A stretch of DNA of 64,000 nt from Flammeovirgaceae bacterium UBA2366 (GTDB lineage Bacteria > Bacteroidota > Bacteroidia > Cytophagales > Cyclobacteriaceae): the NCBI GenBank assembly GCA_002344065.1, contig DDTK01000012.1, positions 444,965 to 508,964 on the forward strand, read 5' to 3'. The notes under the pieces were generated by a model. It was not told the origin of the DNA. It did no database searches and saw only the letters and a list, made by a program, of their open reading frames with translations. Positions 26,527 through 36,058 of this stretch are shown here, one piece after another (position 1 is the first letter of the stretch; each line of letters begins with the position of its first letter). The position numbers were made by a program, and so were the translations under genes.

Positions 26527-26921
26527 AGTCCGAGCTTAACGGCAATAAAGTAAGTAGCTGTTGCAACACTAGCGGAAAGAACGGTACCCCAAAGCATATC
26601 TACAACCACCATTTTTACAGGCCAGTCTTTCAGGGTAGCCAGGTTGGTAAGATCATAGGTTGCGTAGGTGATCAATCCGAAAAAAGCGCCCATCCAAAGT
26701 GCCCGTGTCCATTCTTTCTTTTCAACGGCAGGCTCAATGACAAATACCACCAGGCCAACAAGAAATAAGGTATAGAAAATAATAGCAGCTGTCCAGTTTA
26801 CATCGGGCTTCATTAAGAAGCCGATCTGGTTTTTATAGAAATCACGGGCAATATAGCCAATCCAAAGGATGTCAATGGCAAAGAAAACGGGGAGGGCGAT
26901 GGCGTAGAGTTTTATAGACAT
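26523..26921 (-). CDS. DUF2177 family membrane protein
   Basis: A 132-residue protein with four membrane helices. The string GLITYATYDLTNLATLKDWP is the diagnostic DUF2177 core and the length is normal. Function is unknown. It is the first gene of a two-gene unit with the DUF1295 protein, both on the minus strand facing away from the GntP permease gene. The recurrent DUF2177-DUF1295 pairing suggests shared work on a membrane lipid or isoprenoid; this is inference from family context, not shown by the sequence. Confidence 0.87.
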   Translation of the reverse strand: MSIKLYAIALPVFFAIDILWIGYIARDFYKNQIGFLMKPDVNWTAAIIFYTLFLVGLVVFVIEPAVEKKEWTRALWMGAFFGLITYATYDLTNLATLKDWPVKMVVVDMLWGTVLSASVATATYFIAVKLGL

Positions 26922-27023
26922 ATATTTCTAACACTACAGCCCATCATTTAGTTTAGGTTCCGTGGTATATGAAATCAGGATAATAATAGGTAGTATAGGC
27001 ACACCAATGAATGTTGTCCGCTG

Positions 27024-28337
27024 ATGCCGCTGCTCATTATCGCCTTTGGAGTTGCCCTGCAGGTTTATCTTACCTACAAAAAAATCAGTCCATTTTTGTC
27101 CTTACTGATCGTAGCCATTATCGTTGGGCTTCTGTTGGGGATACATCCTTCCGAACTCGTTGTGTCTATTGAAAAAGGTGTTGGCAGTACACTTAGCGGA
27201 TTAGCATTAATTATTTGCCTTGGTGCTGTGTTGGGGAAAATCCTGGAAGTCAGCGGGGCTATCAATCAAATCACTTCCAATTTGATTAAAAATTTTGGAC
27301 AACGTCATGTGCAATGGGCAGTGTTACTAACTGGCTTTTTAGTCGGTCTTCCGCTTTACTACAACGCAGGGTTCATCATTCTTGTACCCCTCGTTTTTTC
27401 CGTAGCCAGGAGAACTGGTCTACCCCTTTTATACATAGCCATCCCAGCAGCCGCCTCGCTTTCAGCAACACACTGCTTTCTTCCGCCTCACCCAGGCCCT
27501 GTTGTATTGGCTAATGCTTTCAAAGCCGATCTTGGTCTAACGTTAGTCTATGGCGTAATCGTGGTAATCCCTATCGTAATTATTGCCGGCCCGTTTCTTG
27601 GCAGGATATTGAAGAATATCGGAGCAACCTCCAATAGTAATTCATTTCTTGCGCAGCCTATTGAACCTGCCAATCCGCCTTCACCATTTGCCAGTTTTAT
27701 CGTTGCTTTAATGCCGGTAATGCTTATTTCGTTAGCCGTGGTTGTTGATACATTTTCTTCATCGGAAGGAGTTACCTGTTCAATCATTCGATTTTTCGGA
27801 AACCCAACTATTGCATTACTGACTTCTGTTTTACTGGCGGTATATTTTTTAGGAACCAGAAGAGGCATTGGTATATCAACCGTAATGAAATGGTTAACCG
27901 AAGGCATTAACGGTATTGCTATGATACTGCTGATTATTACAGCAGGGGGTGTATTAAAAGAAGTTCTGATATACAGTGGCACAGGTGAGTACATCACATC
28001 ATTCAGCAGTCAGTGGCATATTCATCCACTGTTATTTGCATGGATGACAACAGCTCTTCTTCGGGTTGCACTCGGATCGGCTACTGTTGCTGGTTTAACT
28101 GCAGCCGGAATCGTATCTCCATTGATTAATAATGGTCAGGTCTCACCTGAGTTGATGGTACTTGCTGTTGGAGCAGGTAGTGTGTTTTGCTCTCACATTA
28201 ACGATACCGGTTTTTGGATGTTTAAAGAATTTTTTAACTTATCTCTAAAACAAACTTTTATGTCATGGACGGTGATGGAATCGTTGATTTCTGTTTTAGG
28301 CTTACTGGGCATACTTGCACTTCAACAATTTATTTAA
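27024..28337 (+). CDS. GntP-family gluconate:H+ symporter
   Basis: A 437-residue inner-membrane permease with 12-14 hydrophobic segments. THCFLPPHPGPV (around residue 150), the nearby LPLYYNAGFIILVP, and the C-terminal SHINDTGFWMFKEFF are signature stretches of the GntP family, which imports gluconate and related sugar acids with protons. No gluconokinase or other sugar-acid enzyme lies beside it, so the real substrate (gluconate, D-glycerate, D-serine or a uronate derivative) is open. Monocistronic by layout. Confidence 0.92.
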   Translation: MPLLIIAFGVALQVYLTYKKISPFLSLLIVAIIVGLLLGIHPSELVVSIEKGVGSTLSGLALIICLGAVLGKILEVSGAINQITSNLIKNFGQRHVQWAVLLTGFLVGLPLYYNAGFIILVPLVFSVARRTGLPLLYIAIPAAASLSATHCFLPPHPGPVVLANAFKADLGLTLVYGVIVVIPIVIIAGPFLGRILKNIGATSNSNSFLAQPIEPANPPSPFASFIVALMPVMLISLAVVVDTFSSSEGVTCSIIRFFGNPTIALLTSVLLAVYFLGTRRGIGISTVMKWLTEGINGIAMILLIITAGGVLKEVLIYSGTGEYITSFSSQWHIHPLLFAWMTTALLRVALGSATVAGLTAAGIVSPLINNGQVSPELMVLAVGAGSVFCSHINDTGFWMFKEFFNLSLKQTFMSWTVMESLISVLGLLGILALQQFI

Positions 28338-28538
28338 CCAAATAAACTTGTTCGTGGATCTAACAGCAGTACCTATTGTACTACTTATGCCCAAATTTCC
28401 CATTTCAATTAAAGAACCAAGGCAATAAAAATTTTAAACCGGAATTGTTACTGATTCTAAACATAGTCGCGTGGCGTACAAGGTCAACGGATAGAAAACT
28501 CAATAAGTATTACTTGCATTCAAGTCAAAAATAAAAAC

Positions 28539-29096
28539 ATGAAAAAGAAACTTACAAAAGACCAACAACAGGAATTACTCACAACCCTAAAGTCTCGGTT
28601 TGAAAAGCATATGAACAGGCATAAAGGCATTGAATGGGATAGGGTTCAAACAAGGCTTGAAGCAAACCCGGCCAAGCTATGGTCCCTTAACGAGATGGAA
28701 AAAACAGGCGGTGAGCCTGATGTAATCTATTTTGATAAGCGATCAGGTGAACTCATTTTTTGTGATTGTTCGGCAGAAACTCCAAAAGGCCGCAGAAGTA
28801 TTTGCTACGATCATGAGGCATTGGAGTCGAGGAAAGAACACAAACCCAAAACCAGTGCCGTGCAAATGGCCGAAGATATGGGTATTGAACTTTTAACAGA
28901 AGATCAATATCGGAACTTGCAAAAACTAGGGCCGTTCGATACTAAAACTTCAAGTTGGCTAAAAACCCCGGTTGACATACGCAAACTTGGCGGTGCCATT
29001 TTTGGCGACTACCGGTTTGGACACGTATTCGTTTATCATAACGGAGCCGAATCGTACTATGGTGTAAGAGCTTTTAGGGGTTTGCTTAAGATTTAA
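28539..29096 (+). CDS. DUF4256 family protein
   Basis: A 185-residue soluble protein, no signal or membrane segment. The pattern KSRFEKHMNRHKGIEW, MEKTGGEPDVI, FCDCSAETPKGRRSICYD and GPFDTKTSSWLKTP is that of DUF4256, a family of unknown function. Conserved cysteines (CDC, ICYD) and acidic residues could bind a metal, but no ligand set is certain. It follows a 201-bp gap with no recognisable site and appears to be transcribed alone. Confidence 0.85.
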   Translation: MKKKLTKDQQQELLTTLKSRFEKHMNRHKGIEWDRVQTRLEANPAKLWSLNEMEKTGGEPDVIYFDKRSGELIFCDCSAETPKGRRSICYDHEALESRKEHKPKTSAVQMAEDMGIELLTEDQYRNLQKLGPFDTKTSSWLKTPVDIRKLGGAIFGDYRFGHVFVYHNGAESYYGVRAFRGLLKI

Positions 29097-29212
29097 AATC
29101 AGTGACGAGAATTTCTTGTGACACCTTACTGAATTGTTATCGGTAGAATTCAATCTCGAAATCATCCCCTCTTGCCTGCCCAAGCAATAGCGTACCAGGT
29201 GCCTAAAAAGTG

Positions 29213-29299
29213 CGGAGAGACAGGGATTCGAACCCTGGATCCACTTACGCGGATAACGGTTTTCGAGACCGCCCCATTCGACCGCTCTGGCATCTCTCC
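29213..29299 (-). tRNA. tRNA-Ser(CGA)
   Basis: An 87-nt class II tRNA on the minus strand: acceptor GGAGAGA/TCTCTCC, anticodon loop CTCGAAA giving CGA (reads UCG), a long variable arm (ATCCGC, GTAA, GTGGAT), and a normal T-loop TTCGAAT. The discriminator G is followed by CA. It lies in the gap between the DUF4256 and OsmC genes, both on the opposite strand. Confidence 0.96.
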
Positions 29300-29363
29300 T
29301 TTGGTTTTTTGAACCTATAAAGTTAGCTTCACGAATCTAAATCAAAAATAAATTCCCACCCAT

Positions 29364-29774
29364 ATGAAACGCAAAGCAACAGCCGTTTGGCAAGGTTCCG
29401 GTAAAGAAGGTAATGGTCATTTAAGCACACAAAGCACAGTGCTCACCAAAACACAATACTCATTCAGTTCGCGCTTTGAAGAAGGTGTAGGAACCAATCC
29501 GGAAGAGCTCATTGCTGCGGCCCATGCCGGCTGCTTTACCATGAAGTTAAGTTTTGTATTGGGTGAGGCCGGGTTCAAACCCACTGAATTATCAACCACC
29601 TGCACCATTACGTTAGAGAATGGAGCGGTGACAAACTCCGACCTGGTGCTCAAGGCTAACGTTCCCGGCATTTCAAAGGAAAAATTTGATGAATGTGCGG
29701 AGAATGCAAAAGCTAATTGCCCCATTTCGAAACTGCTCAATACGACTATTTCACTGAGTGCATCATTAGTTTAG
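29364..29774 (+). CDS. OsmC-family peroxiredoxin
   Basis: A 136-residue cytoplasmic thiol peroxidase that reduces organic hydroperoxides. The two catalytic cysteines are in AHAGCFTMKLS and KANCPISKLL, the spacing used by OsmC/Ohr enzymes. The opening MKRKATAVWQGSGKEGNG and TNPEELIAAAHAGCF place it in the OsmC rather than the Ohr branch. Stand-alone gene, convergent with the MacB-like permease gene. Confidence 0.94.
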   Translation: MKRKATAVWQGSGKEGNGHLSTQSTVLTKTQYSFSSRFEEGVGTNPEELIAAAHAGCFTMKLSFVLGEAGFKPTELSTTCTITLENGAVTNSDLVLKANVPGISKEKFDECAENAKANCPISKLLNTTISLSASLV

Positions 29775-29786
29775 CGCCAGGGCTTT

Positions 29787-31022
29787 CTACTCGAATCGCA
29801 ACGATTCAATAGGATCAAGCTTGGATGCTTTGTGTGCAGGATAATAACCCGCCAACAACCCAACCAACACGCATACAAACAGCCCGAAGAAAATCCATAC
29901 CCAGGGAATGATATAACTATCCATGCCTAAAAAGCGTGCGCCCAGGTTTCCGATTCCTATGCCCAGCAACACACCCACTGCCCCGCCCAATAAGCAAACC
30001 ACAATGGCTTCGGTTACAAATTGCTGGCGAATGCGCAGGGGTGTTGCACCCAATGCTTTACGAACACCAATTTCACGTGTACGTTCTGTTACCGAAACCA
30101 ACATAATATTCATGAGGGCAATGGATGAACCCAACAGCGTGACAAAACCAATTAAAAATCCCGCGGTGCGCACATAGCCCGCCAATTGTGCTGTTCGCTC
30201 GGCCAAGGATACACTCCGTTCCAACTGAAATGAATTCTCATTACCCACATGGTCTTGCCGGATTCTGCGCATCACGCCCGTAGCTTCGCCCATCGCATTA
30301 TCTACCTCATTAATATTTACAACGCCTACTGTCAACCGGTACCATAGGCTTCGTCCTTTCGCCATTTGATTGGCTACACGAATGGGAACAATAACCATAT
30401 TATCAAAATTACCTTCAAATGATTGTCCTTTTTCTATGATTACGCCAATCACCTTAAACTGCCCACCCAAAAAAGAAATCTTCTCACCTATCGGGTTTTC
30501 ATTTTCCTTAAACAAGGTGGTGAAAATTTTGTGCCCGATAATTACCACCTGCGTTCCGTACTCAATCTCAATAGGAGAAAAATTCCTGCCCTGCTTTAAG
30601 TCAAGTCCTTTAATGGTTACATAGTTTTCATTGGCTCCTAAAACAGTCACATTGGGGTTAGTCTTATTAGATAGGCGCTTCACCTCAGCTATTTGGGTTA
30701 AGTTAGCCGACAAACTTACTGTAGCTGGAAACTCATATTGATTGGTGAACCGTATCACTTCATTGAATTTCAGATTCGGGTATAATTTTTCTGTAACACC
30801 CTGGGTACTTCCTCCCCTATTGGTTTTGGAAGTAATATCGAATGTATTTGCCCCCAGGGAAGAAAGACTGCTGTTAATGGACTTCTCAACACCATCCACA
30901 GCGGTTAGTGCACCCACCAGGGCTGTAATACCAATGGCTACAATGAGTGCGGTTAACACAGACCTGAGCAGGTTGGCCTGCACTGACCGTAAACCCTCCC
31001 GCATATTTTCTATTACGTTCAT
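29787..31022 (-). CDS. MacB-like ABC transporter permease
   Basis: A 411-residue permease with the MacB/FtsX plan: an N-terminal TM (about 20-45), a periplasmic MacB_PCD domain (about 50-270), and three C-terminal TMs (about 285-400) with the signature TERTREIGVRKALGATPLRIRQQF. The frame is open to 31064, but ATG 31022 gives the typical start MNVIENMREGLRSVQANLLRS. No ATPase gene is adjacent, so the partner must be encoded elsewhere. Such transporters extrude peptides, lipoproteins or drugs with an ATPase and often an adaptor. Stand-alone by layout. Confidence 0.9.
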   Translation of the reverse strand: MNVIENMREGLRSVQANLLRSVLTALIVAIGITALVGALTAVDGVEKSINSSLSSLGANTFDITSKTNRGGSTQGVTEKLYPNLKFNEVIRFTNQYEFPATVSLSANLTQIAEVKRLSNKTNPNVTVLGANENYVTIKGLDLKQGRNFSPIEIEYGTQVVIIGHKIFTTLFKENENPIGEKISFLGGQFKVIGVIIEKGQSFEGNFDNMVIVPIRVANQMAKGRSLWYRLTVGVVNINEVDNAMGEATGVMRRIRQDHVGNENSFQLERSVSLAERTAQLAGYVRTAGFLIGFVTLLGSSIALMNIMLVSVTERTREIGVRKALGATPLRIRQQFVTEAIVVCLLGGAVGVLLGIGIGNLGARFLGMDSYIIPWVWIFFGLFVCVLVGLLAGYYPAHKASKLDPIESLRFE

Positions 31023-31093
31023 AAACTGTTTTAGGACACCAATACGTTGATCAATATGGGCCAAATGTTACACACTGGCCCGCTTTTTTATTT

Positions 31094-31128
31094 TTTGGGG
31101 TGCTTTTTACAAAAAGAACCTAAATTTG
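31094..31128 (+). promoter_or_regulatory. Candidate promoter for the 31166 gene
   Basis: A TTTG at 31094-31097, a 23-base spacer, and TAAATTTG (exact TAnnTTTG) at 31121-31128, ending 37 bases before the ATG at 31166. The spacing is at the long end of the accepted range. Confidence 0.45.
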
Positions 31129-31165
31129 TTAGCAGTAATAAACGTAAAACTACATATATCGGGTT

Positions 31166-32431
31166 ATGGGCAGGATGCGGGGCACACTTTTGTTTGGATT
31201 ATTATTGGTCGGCAGTCTGGTAAAGGCCAATTACTTGTTCATTCCTATGGATGAACGACAATCCAACCATTTGAAAGCATACGGTATTGCCTATTGGATA
31301 TTGCGAAGTGAAACGGAAGTCGATTGGCTACTCAATTACCGAGGAGGTAGTTTTATGGTAAAGTTTCATCCGGCCATCCAGAATGAGTTGGTCATTCGTG
31401 GGGTGAGTTTCGATGTTATTTCAGATGCCCAGGCAAATCAGATCATCAGCGAAATTGCCAGCCCGGCCGTCAACTACGACATTATGAAGTTGGAGAAGTA
31501 CCCGCGCATAGCGGTGTATTCACCCAAAACCGCACAACCCTGGGACGATGCCGTTACACTTGTACTTACCTATGCCGAAATTCCATATGATGTCGTGTAT
31601 GATGACGAAATACTGGCCGGTGTTTTACCCAAATACGATTGGCTTCACCTGCACCACGAAGATTTTACAGGGCAGTACGGAAAATTCTATGGTTCATTCT
31701 CCAACATGCCCTGGTATATTGAAGCCCAACGCGATGCTGAAGAAACAGCTCGCAGAAATGGTTTCCATAAAGTATCGCAATTAAAACTGGCCGTAGCCAA
31801 ACGGATAAAAGAATTTGTTGCCGGTGGCGGATTTATGTTTGCCATGTGCTCAGCCACCGACAGCTACGACATAGCATTAGCCGCAGAAGGTGTTGACATT
31901 TGCGAACGCATGTTTGATGGTGATCCGGCTGATCCACAAGCGCAGGAAAAAATCGACTTTGAAAAAACATTAGCCTTTACTGATTTTAAACTGGTGCGCG
32001 ATCCGTATCAATATGAATTCTCGTCCATCGATAATCCACCAAACGAACGCGGACTACGTCAGGCTAATGACTACTTTTCACTCTTTGAATTTTCCGCCAA
32101 GTGGGATCCCATACCCACCATGCTTACCCAAAATCACACCCGAGTACTTAAAGGATTCTTCGGGCAAACAACAGGATTTAAGAAGAATCTGATTAAACCT
32201 GAGGCTGTTATTATGGCTGAGAATAAAGATATCAAGGAAGTCAAATACCTTCATGGCGTACTCGGCAAAGGTTTCTGGACATTTTACGGAGGACACGATC
32301 CAGAAGATTACCAGCACCAGGTTGGTGAAGAGCATACCGACCTTAACCAGCATCCCAATTCTCCAGGGTATCGGCTCATCCTAAACAATGTTCTTTTTCC
32401 CGCTGCGAAAAAGAAAAAGCAGAAAACCTGA
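31166..32431 (+). CDS. Exported protein of the Bacteroidota family usually named asparagine synthetase B
   Basis: A 421-residue protein with a signal peptide (about 1-21, ending VKA) and a mature start (NYLFIPMDERQSNHLKAYG) that I recall from Bacteroidota proteins labelled asparagine synthetase B. The sequence does not support that reaction: there is no N-terminal Cys2 glutaminase, no SGGxDS pyrophosphatase loop, and it is exported. It looks more like a class I amidotransferase/ThuA-type fold, with GGGFMFAMCSATDSYD resembling a nucleophile elbow with a Cys (about residue 230), and late FYGGHDPEDYQH offering a His. The C-terminus is a lysine-rich tail (KKKKQKT). Function unknown; substrate binding or hydrolysis outside the cytoplasm is possible. 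Confidence 0.72.
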   Translation: MGRMRGTLLFGLLLVGSLVKANYLFIPMDERQSNHLKAYGIAYWILRSETEVDWLLNYRGGSFMVKFHPAIQNELVIRGVSFDVISDAQANQIISEIASPAVNYDIMKLEKYPRIAVYSPKTAQPWDDAVTLVLTYAEIPYDVVYDDEILAGVLPKYDWLHLHHEDFTGQYGKFYGSFSNMPWYIEAQRDAEETARRNGFHKVSQLKLAVAKRIKEFVAGGGFMFAMCSATDSYDIALAAEGVDICERMFDGDPADPQAQEKIDFEKTLAFTDFKLVRDPYQYEFSSIDNPPNERGLRQANDYFSLFEFSAKWDPIPTMLTQNHTRVLKGFFGQTTGFKKNLIKPEAVIMAENKDIKEVKYLHGVLGKGFWTFYGGHDPEDYQHQVGEEHTDLNQHPNSPGYRLILNNVLFPAAKKKKQKT

Positions 32432-32437
32432 TGTTAT

Positions 32438-33034
32438 TCAATGCATCCGGTCCCCTCTCATTTTTAGCCTGGCCATTATTTCCGCCTCTTCTTCCAACCA
32501 CTCACGCCAGCGTTTATCAACTGCTTCCGCAGGCATATATTCTTTAGCCAACTGTAAAAAGTTTTTATAATGCCCGGCCTCAGAAACCATCAGCTCATAA
32601 TAAAACTTCGATAGTTCGGGGTCATTAATATTTTTCCATAGCATTTTAAACCGCTCAGCACTGCGTGCCTCAATAAGTGCATTCATCAAAAGTTTCTCCA
32701 CCAGCTGTTGCTCACGGCTTCCCCCACTTTTTAATACTTTATTCAACGCTTCTACATATTCATCCTTCCGTTGTCTCCCCAGCTTGTAGCCACGTTTTTT
32801 TAATTCTTCCGTGACGCGTTCAAAATGCCCCCACTCTTCCGCCACTACCGGAGTCAACATTTCCACCAGCTTTTCTTTTTCAGGATACAAAACGATTAAA
32901 GAAATACAAGCTGAAGCAGCCTTTTGTTCGCAGTAGGCATGATCCACTAAAATATCTTCAATGTTCTTTTCAGCGATATCAACCCACCGCGGATCGGTAG
33001 GCAGTTCAAGACCCAGGGTAAACTTATCCTTCAT
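32438..33034 (-). CDS. miaE: tRNA 2-methylthio-N6-isopentenyl adenosine-37 hydroxylase MiaE
   Basis: MiaE is a non-heme diiron monooxygenase that hydroxylates ms2i6A at position 37 of certain tRNAs using O2. The 198-residue ferritin-like bundle shows the expected carboxylate/histidine ligands: Glu in DHAYCEQKAAS, the EEWGH pair, Glu in ALIEARSAERF, and SEAGHY. Its function depends on MiaA and MiaB acting earlier, both encoded elsewhere. The need for O2 fits an aerobic organism. Stand-alone gene, tail-to-tail with the gene at 31166 (6-bp gap). Confidence 0.93.
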   Translation of the reverse strand: MKDKFTLGLELPTDPRWVDIAEKNIEDILVDHAYCEQKAASACISLIVLYPEKEKLVEMLTPVVAEEWGHFERVTEELKKRGYKLGRQRKDEYVEALNKVLKSGGSREQQLVEKLLMNALIEARSAERFKMLWKNINDPELSKFYYELMVSEAGHYKNFLQLAKEYMPAEAVDKRWREWLEEEAEIMARLKMRGDRMH

Positions 33035-33067
33035 ACGTTCACAGAAACTTTCATCATCGAATGAACA

Positions 33068-35020
33068 CTAATCGTAAAATGACCAGTCAAAACCAAAATT
33101 AAATACATTCACTACACCCGGATAAAAGGGTGTTGGCACATCGCCATAGCCGTTGAAGACCTTAAAAAGGTTACTGTACTTTAAGAAAATTCGTCCACGT
33201 ATAATCTTGGCATTAAGAAACACATCCGCCAGAGGAAATGCCGGGCTTTTAAAATCCTGTTGGGTATGAAATTGTTGAATAACCGGATCATATCCATAGG
33301 CATAGTAAGCCGACTTCCAATGAAAATCCAGACCCACCTGGAAATCAAAGTTTCCATGAAACCAGATGTTGGCATAGGCCAATTGAGCGTTCACAAAAAA
33401 CTCAGGCAACTGGATTGCGTTATCAGCATTTTCCAGAATTTTGGAATAAATCACCTGACCACTCAGTGTTGTGTTTTTCACAGGCGTAATCCGAAGGGCC
33501 AGTTCAGGTAACGCCAGGGTCTGAAATCCGGTTGACTGTACCGGAAGCACCGTTTGATCAACTCCAAAGTCTCCCTTTTTGAAAAAAATAAAGTTCTTAA
33601 ATGTTGTAAACCTTATTCCCGGATAAAGCCCAAGCCAGTCTGTTTTTACTTTCAAATTTCCTTTCAACTCATTAGACTCGACTTCATTAAAGAAATTTTG
33701 CCAAACATCATGGCTGCCGCGATAGGCCTGCTGAAGAAATGTTGGACTTGATACAGATCGTTTGATTGATGCCGTAAACCATTTGGTGTCAATTGCGCCT
33801 TCCACCCTGTACCGATTGTCCAACATAGATTCCAATAGCCCGCGTACTTCAATTAGGGAATCCAACTGCAACGCCATGCGACCGCCAACATAAAATTCAC
33901 TTCCTTTTGTTGGTAAATAAAAGTCCTCCTGATTGAAATATTTATACTGCATATCATAATTCCTAAGCGCTACATAGCCATTATAAAAGAGTTTCAACAG
34001 ATTTCCTTTAATCCCAATCTCGTTGCGTATGGTATTAAACTTAGTTTGATCATCGGTGGTAGCGCTATCTACCACAATCGCATCAAAAAATTCCTTATAA
34101 GGCTCGGCAGAATAATTGTCCTTGAATTGATATCGCCTCCTGTCACTATCAACTTGGTGATATACCTGAAGTGCTTCACCAATTTTGTATTGATGAAAAA
34201 GATGATAGTTTCTGCTCAGCACATTGCTTTCAGCGCTGGTAAGCCAGGGTTGTGCATTGTTTTTGAAAAGATCATCCAATAAATAACTGCTACCGGTTTT
34301 TACGCCTCCATATTCAAAAACCCGATGGTACATGCGTCTGAAACTACCCAACACCGTATAGGCACTATCCTTACTATGGTAACTCATAAATACATCGTAC
34401 GATTCACTACGTGCATTACGGTCGCCTTTCCCCTGCCGTTGAATTTGCTTATCACTGAAAATACCATTGTAATGAAACCCGAAGTTCCAGCGAGGATTTA
34501 TATTTCTGGCATAGGTAACATTGGTTAATGATCTTCCACTACCCCCCAGAATGACATTCAAATTAGAATACGGAGACCGTGTATTATAGTATCGTGGAGC
34601 ATTAACATCCCAGTAAAGATCATAGGTAGTAAACCCTGAGCTAACACCAATGATTGAGGGAACCTCATCATAAATCTTCCGCGCAGAGGTTCCAATGTTT
34701 CCTAAATCCTGATAAAGATTATTAAACCTGTTTATGAATGAAAACCTGTGAAAATCCCTGATCACCGTATCAATCGGAAACGTATTCCATCGGTTAAGAA
34801 AAATATTCTCCTCATAAAAAACCCGGGAGGTAGTTGGCCCATAAATCTGTTTGGTCGTATCATCGATAATGGACGAACGTGTGCGCAGGGCCGGCTCCTC
34901 TTCCTCTTGTGCCTGTAATGATAAGCTGAGCAGTACGGCAGCAAAGGACAGGACAAGTCGAAAAAAAATTTTTCGCCATGATCGTTGGAGTTTCGAATGT
35001 GTGATTAATAATTTAGCCAC
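33068..35020 (-). CDS. Putative outer-membrane porin (Porin_10 family)
   Basis: A 650-residue outer-membrane beta-barrel protein. A long N-region with a signal sequence (about 20-37, ending SLQA then QEEEE) precedes IYGPTTSRVFYEENIFLNR, which opens many Bacteroidota putative porins. The rest alternates short aromatic-rich strands, and the chain ends in an aromatic residue two from the end (FDWSFYD), as expected for barrel insertion by BAM. The start codon lies 8 bases inside the lpxK end, so translation of the two is coupled. Substrate unknown; no TonB box or SusD partner is present. Confidence 0.85.
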   Translation of the reverse strand: MAKLLITHSKLQRSWRKIFFRLVLSFAAVLLSLSLQAQEEEEPALRTRSSIIDDTTKQIYGPTTSRVFYEENIFLNRWNTFPIDTVIRDFHRFSFINRFNNLYQDLGNIGTSARKIYDEVPSIIGVSSGFTTYDLYWDVNAPRYYNTRSPYSNLNVILGGSGRSLTNVTYARNINPRWNFGFHYNGIFSDKQIQRQGKGDRNARSESYDVFMSYHSKDSAYTVLGSFRRMYHRVFEYGGVKTGSSYLLDDLFKNNAQPWLTSAESNVLSRNYHLFHQYKIGEALQVYHQVDSDRRRYQFKDNYSAEPYKEFFDAIVVDSATTDDQTKFNTIRNEIGIKGNLLKLFYNGYVALRNYDMQYKYFNQEDFYLPTKGSEFYVGGRMALQLDSLIEVRGLLESMLDNRYRVEGAIDTKWFTASIKRSVSSPTFLQQAYRGSHDVWQNFFNEVESNELKGNLKVKTDWLGLYPGIRFTTFKNFIFFKKGDFGVDQTVLPVQSTGFQTLALPELALRITPVKNTTLSGQVIYSKILENADNAIQLPEFFVNAQLAYANIWFHGNFDFQVGLDFHWKSAYYAYGYDPVIQQFHTQQDFKSPAFPLADVFLNAKIIRGRIFLKYSNLFKVFNGYGDVPTPFYPGVVNVFNFGFDWSFYD

Positions 35021-36050
35021 GGTCTACAAAATCGCGTACAAGCACATCAAAATCCTTACCATTTCCGATAAACTTCATTTCAATCGGTAAATAAAAAACA
35101 GGCAGTCGGGCTGTAATCTCCTTCAACTCATCACTTTCCAATTTTACTTTATCTTTCTCCGTAGTTAAAATACAAACAGGTTCGTTATATTGATTTATCA
35201 ACGTTTCTAGTTCCAGCATATCGGTTTTGGTATAGAAATAGTGATCGCGGTATTCCAGATGTTTGATCAACGTAAAATTCTTCTCTACATATTCTTTGAG
35301 TGGTGCGGTTAAGGCAATCCCTGAAATTAAAATTACCCGACCGACAAAAGGTTTCTTATGATCCATTAACGGCTGTGGTTCACCATACCGAATAGTGGCG
35401 AAAAACACAGGCTTGGTACTGAATTTATGAACCTCATGCATCATCTTCATCATTTCATTTTCACTCAGGTTTGAAGGGCACTTGGTAATAATAATGGCAT
35501 CAGCCCGGTTAGCACCCTCAGGCCCCTCCCGCAATCTGCCCAGAGGCATTACATGATCCTTATAAAAGGGATTACTGTACTCCGAAAGTAAAATTGAAAA
35601 CCCTGTTACTACCCTTCGGTGTTGAAACGCATCATCCAATACAACAACCTGTACCTCTGGCTTCTGATCAAGGATATGAGGTATAGCAAAGGCGCGATCT
35701 TCACCCACGGCAACAGTTACCGTATTTCCGTATTTTTTAAATAATTGAAAGGGTTCATCACCCAGGGTTCTGGCTGTATCAGAGTTTGTGGCAAGGCGAA
35801 ATCCTTTAGTCTTTCTTCCGTAACCGCGACTTAATGTTGCCAGTTTATGCGATCCGCTCAGCAGGCGTATCAGATACTCCACCATAGGTGTTTTACCCGT
35901 ACCGCCAACAGCCAGGTTACCTACCCCGATAACCGGAATTGTAAATGACACGGAAGGCTTTAGCTTCAGATCGTACAGCCGGTTTCGGATGTTCATTAAA
36001 ACATCGTAGATAACTGCCAGCGGCCAAAGCAAAAGCTTCAAAACAGACAT
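35013..36050 (-). CDS. lpxK: Tetraacyldisaccharide 4'-kinase LpxK
   Basis: LpxK phosphorylates the 4' position of the lipid A disaccharide precursor at the cytoplasmic face of the inner membrane. The 345-residue product begins with a membrane-anchoring helix and basic region, followed by the P-loop GVGNLAVGGTGKTP (42-55) and LSRGYGRKTKGF. The mid-protein QHRRV and DDAFQH motif carries the catalytic Asp/His, and the C-terminal YRDHYFYTKTD is also typical. Its presence confirms an LPS-type outer membrane. The gene overlaps the porin gene downstream and is divergent from the Nif3-like gene across 54 bp. Confidence 0.95.
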   Translation of the reverse strand: MSVLKLLLWPLAVIYDVLMNIRNRLYDLKLKPSVSFTIPVIGVGNLAVGGTGKTPMVEYLIRLLSGSHKLATLSRGYGRKTKGFRLATNSDTARTLGDEPFQLFKKYGNTVTVAVGEDRAFAIPHILDQKPEVQVVVLDDAFQHRRVVTGFSILLSEYSNPFYKDHVMPLGRLREGPEGANRADAIIITKCPSNLSENEMMKMMHEVHKFSTKPVFFATIRYGEPQPLMDHKKPFVGRVILISGIALTAPLKEYVEKNFTLIKHLEYRDHYFYTKTDMLELETLINQYNEPVCILTTEKDKVKLESDELKEITARLPVFYLPIEMKFIGNGKDFDVLVRDFVDRG

Positions 36051-36058
36051 GAATAGTG

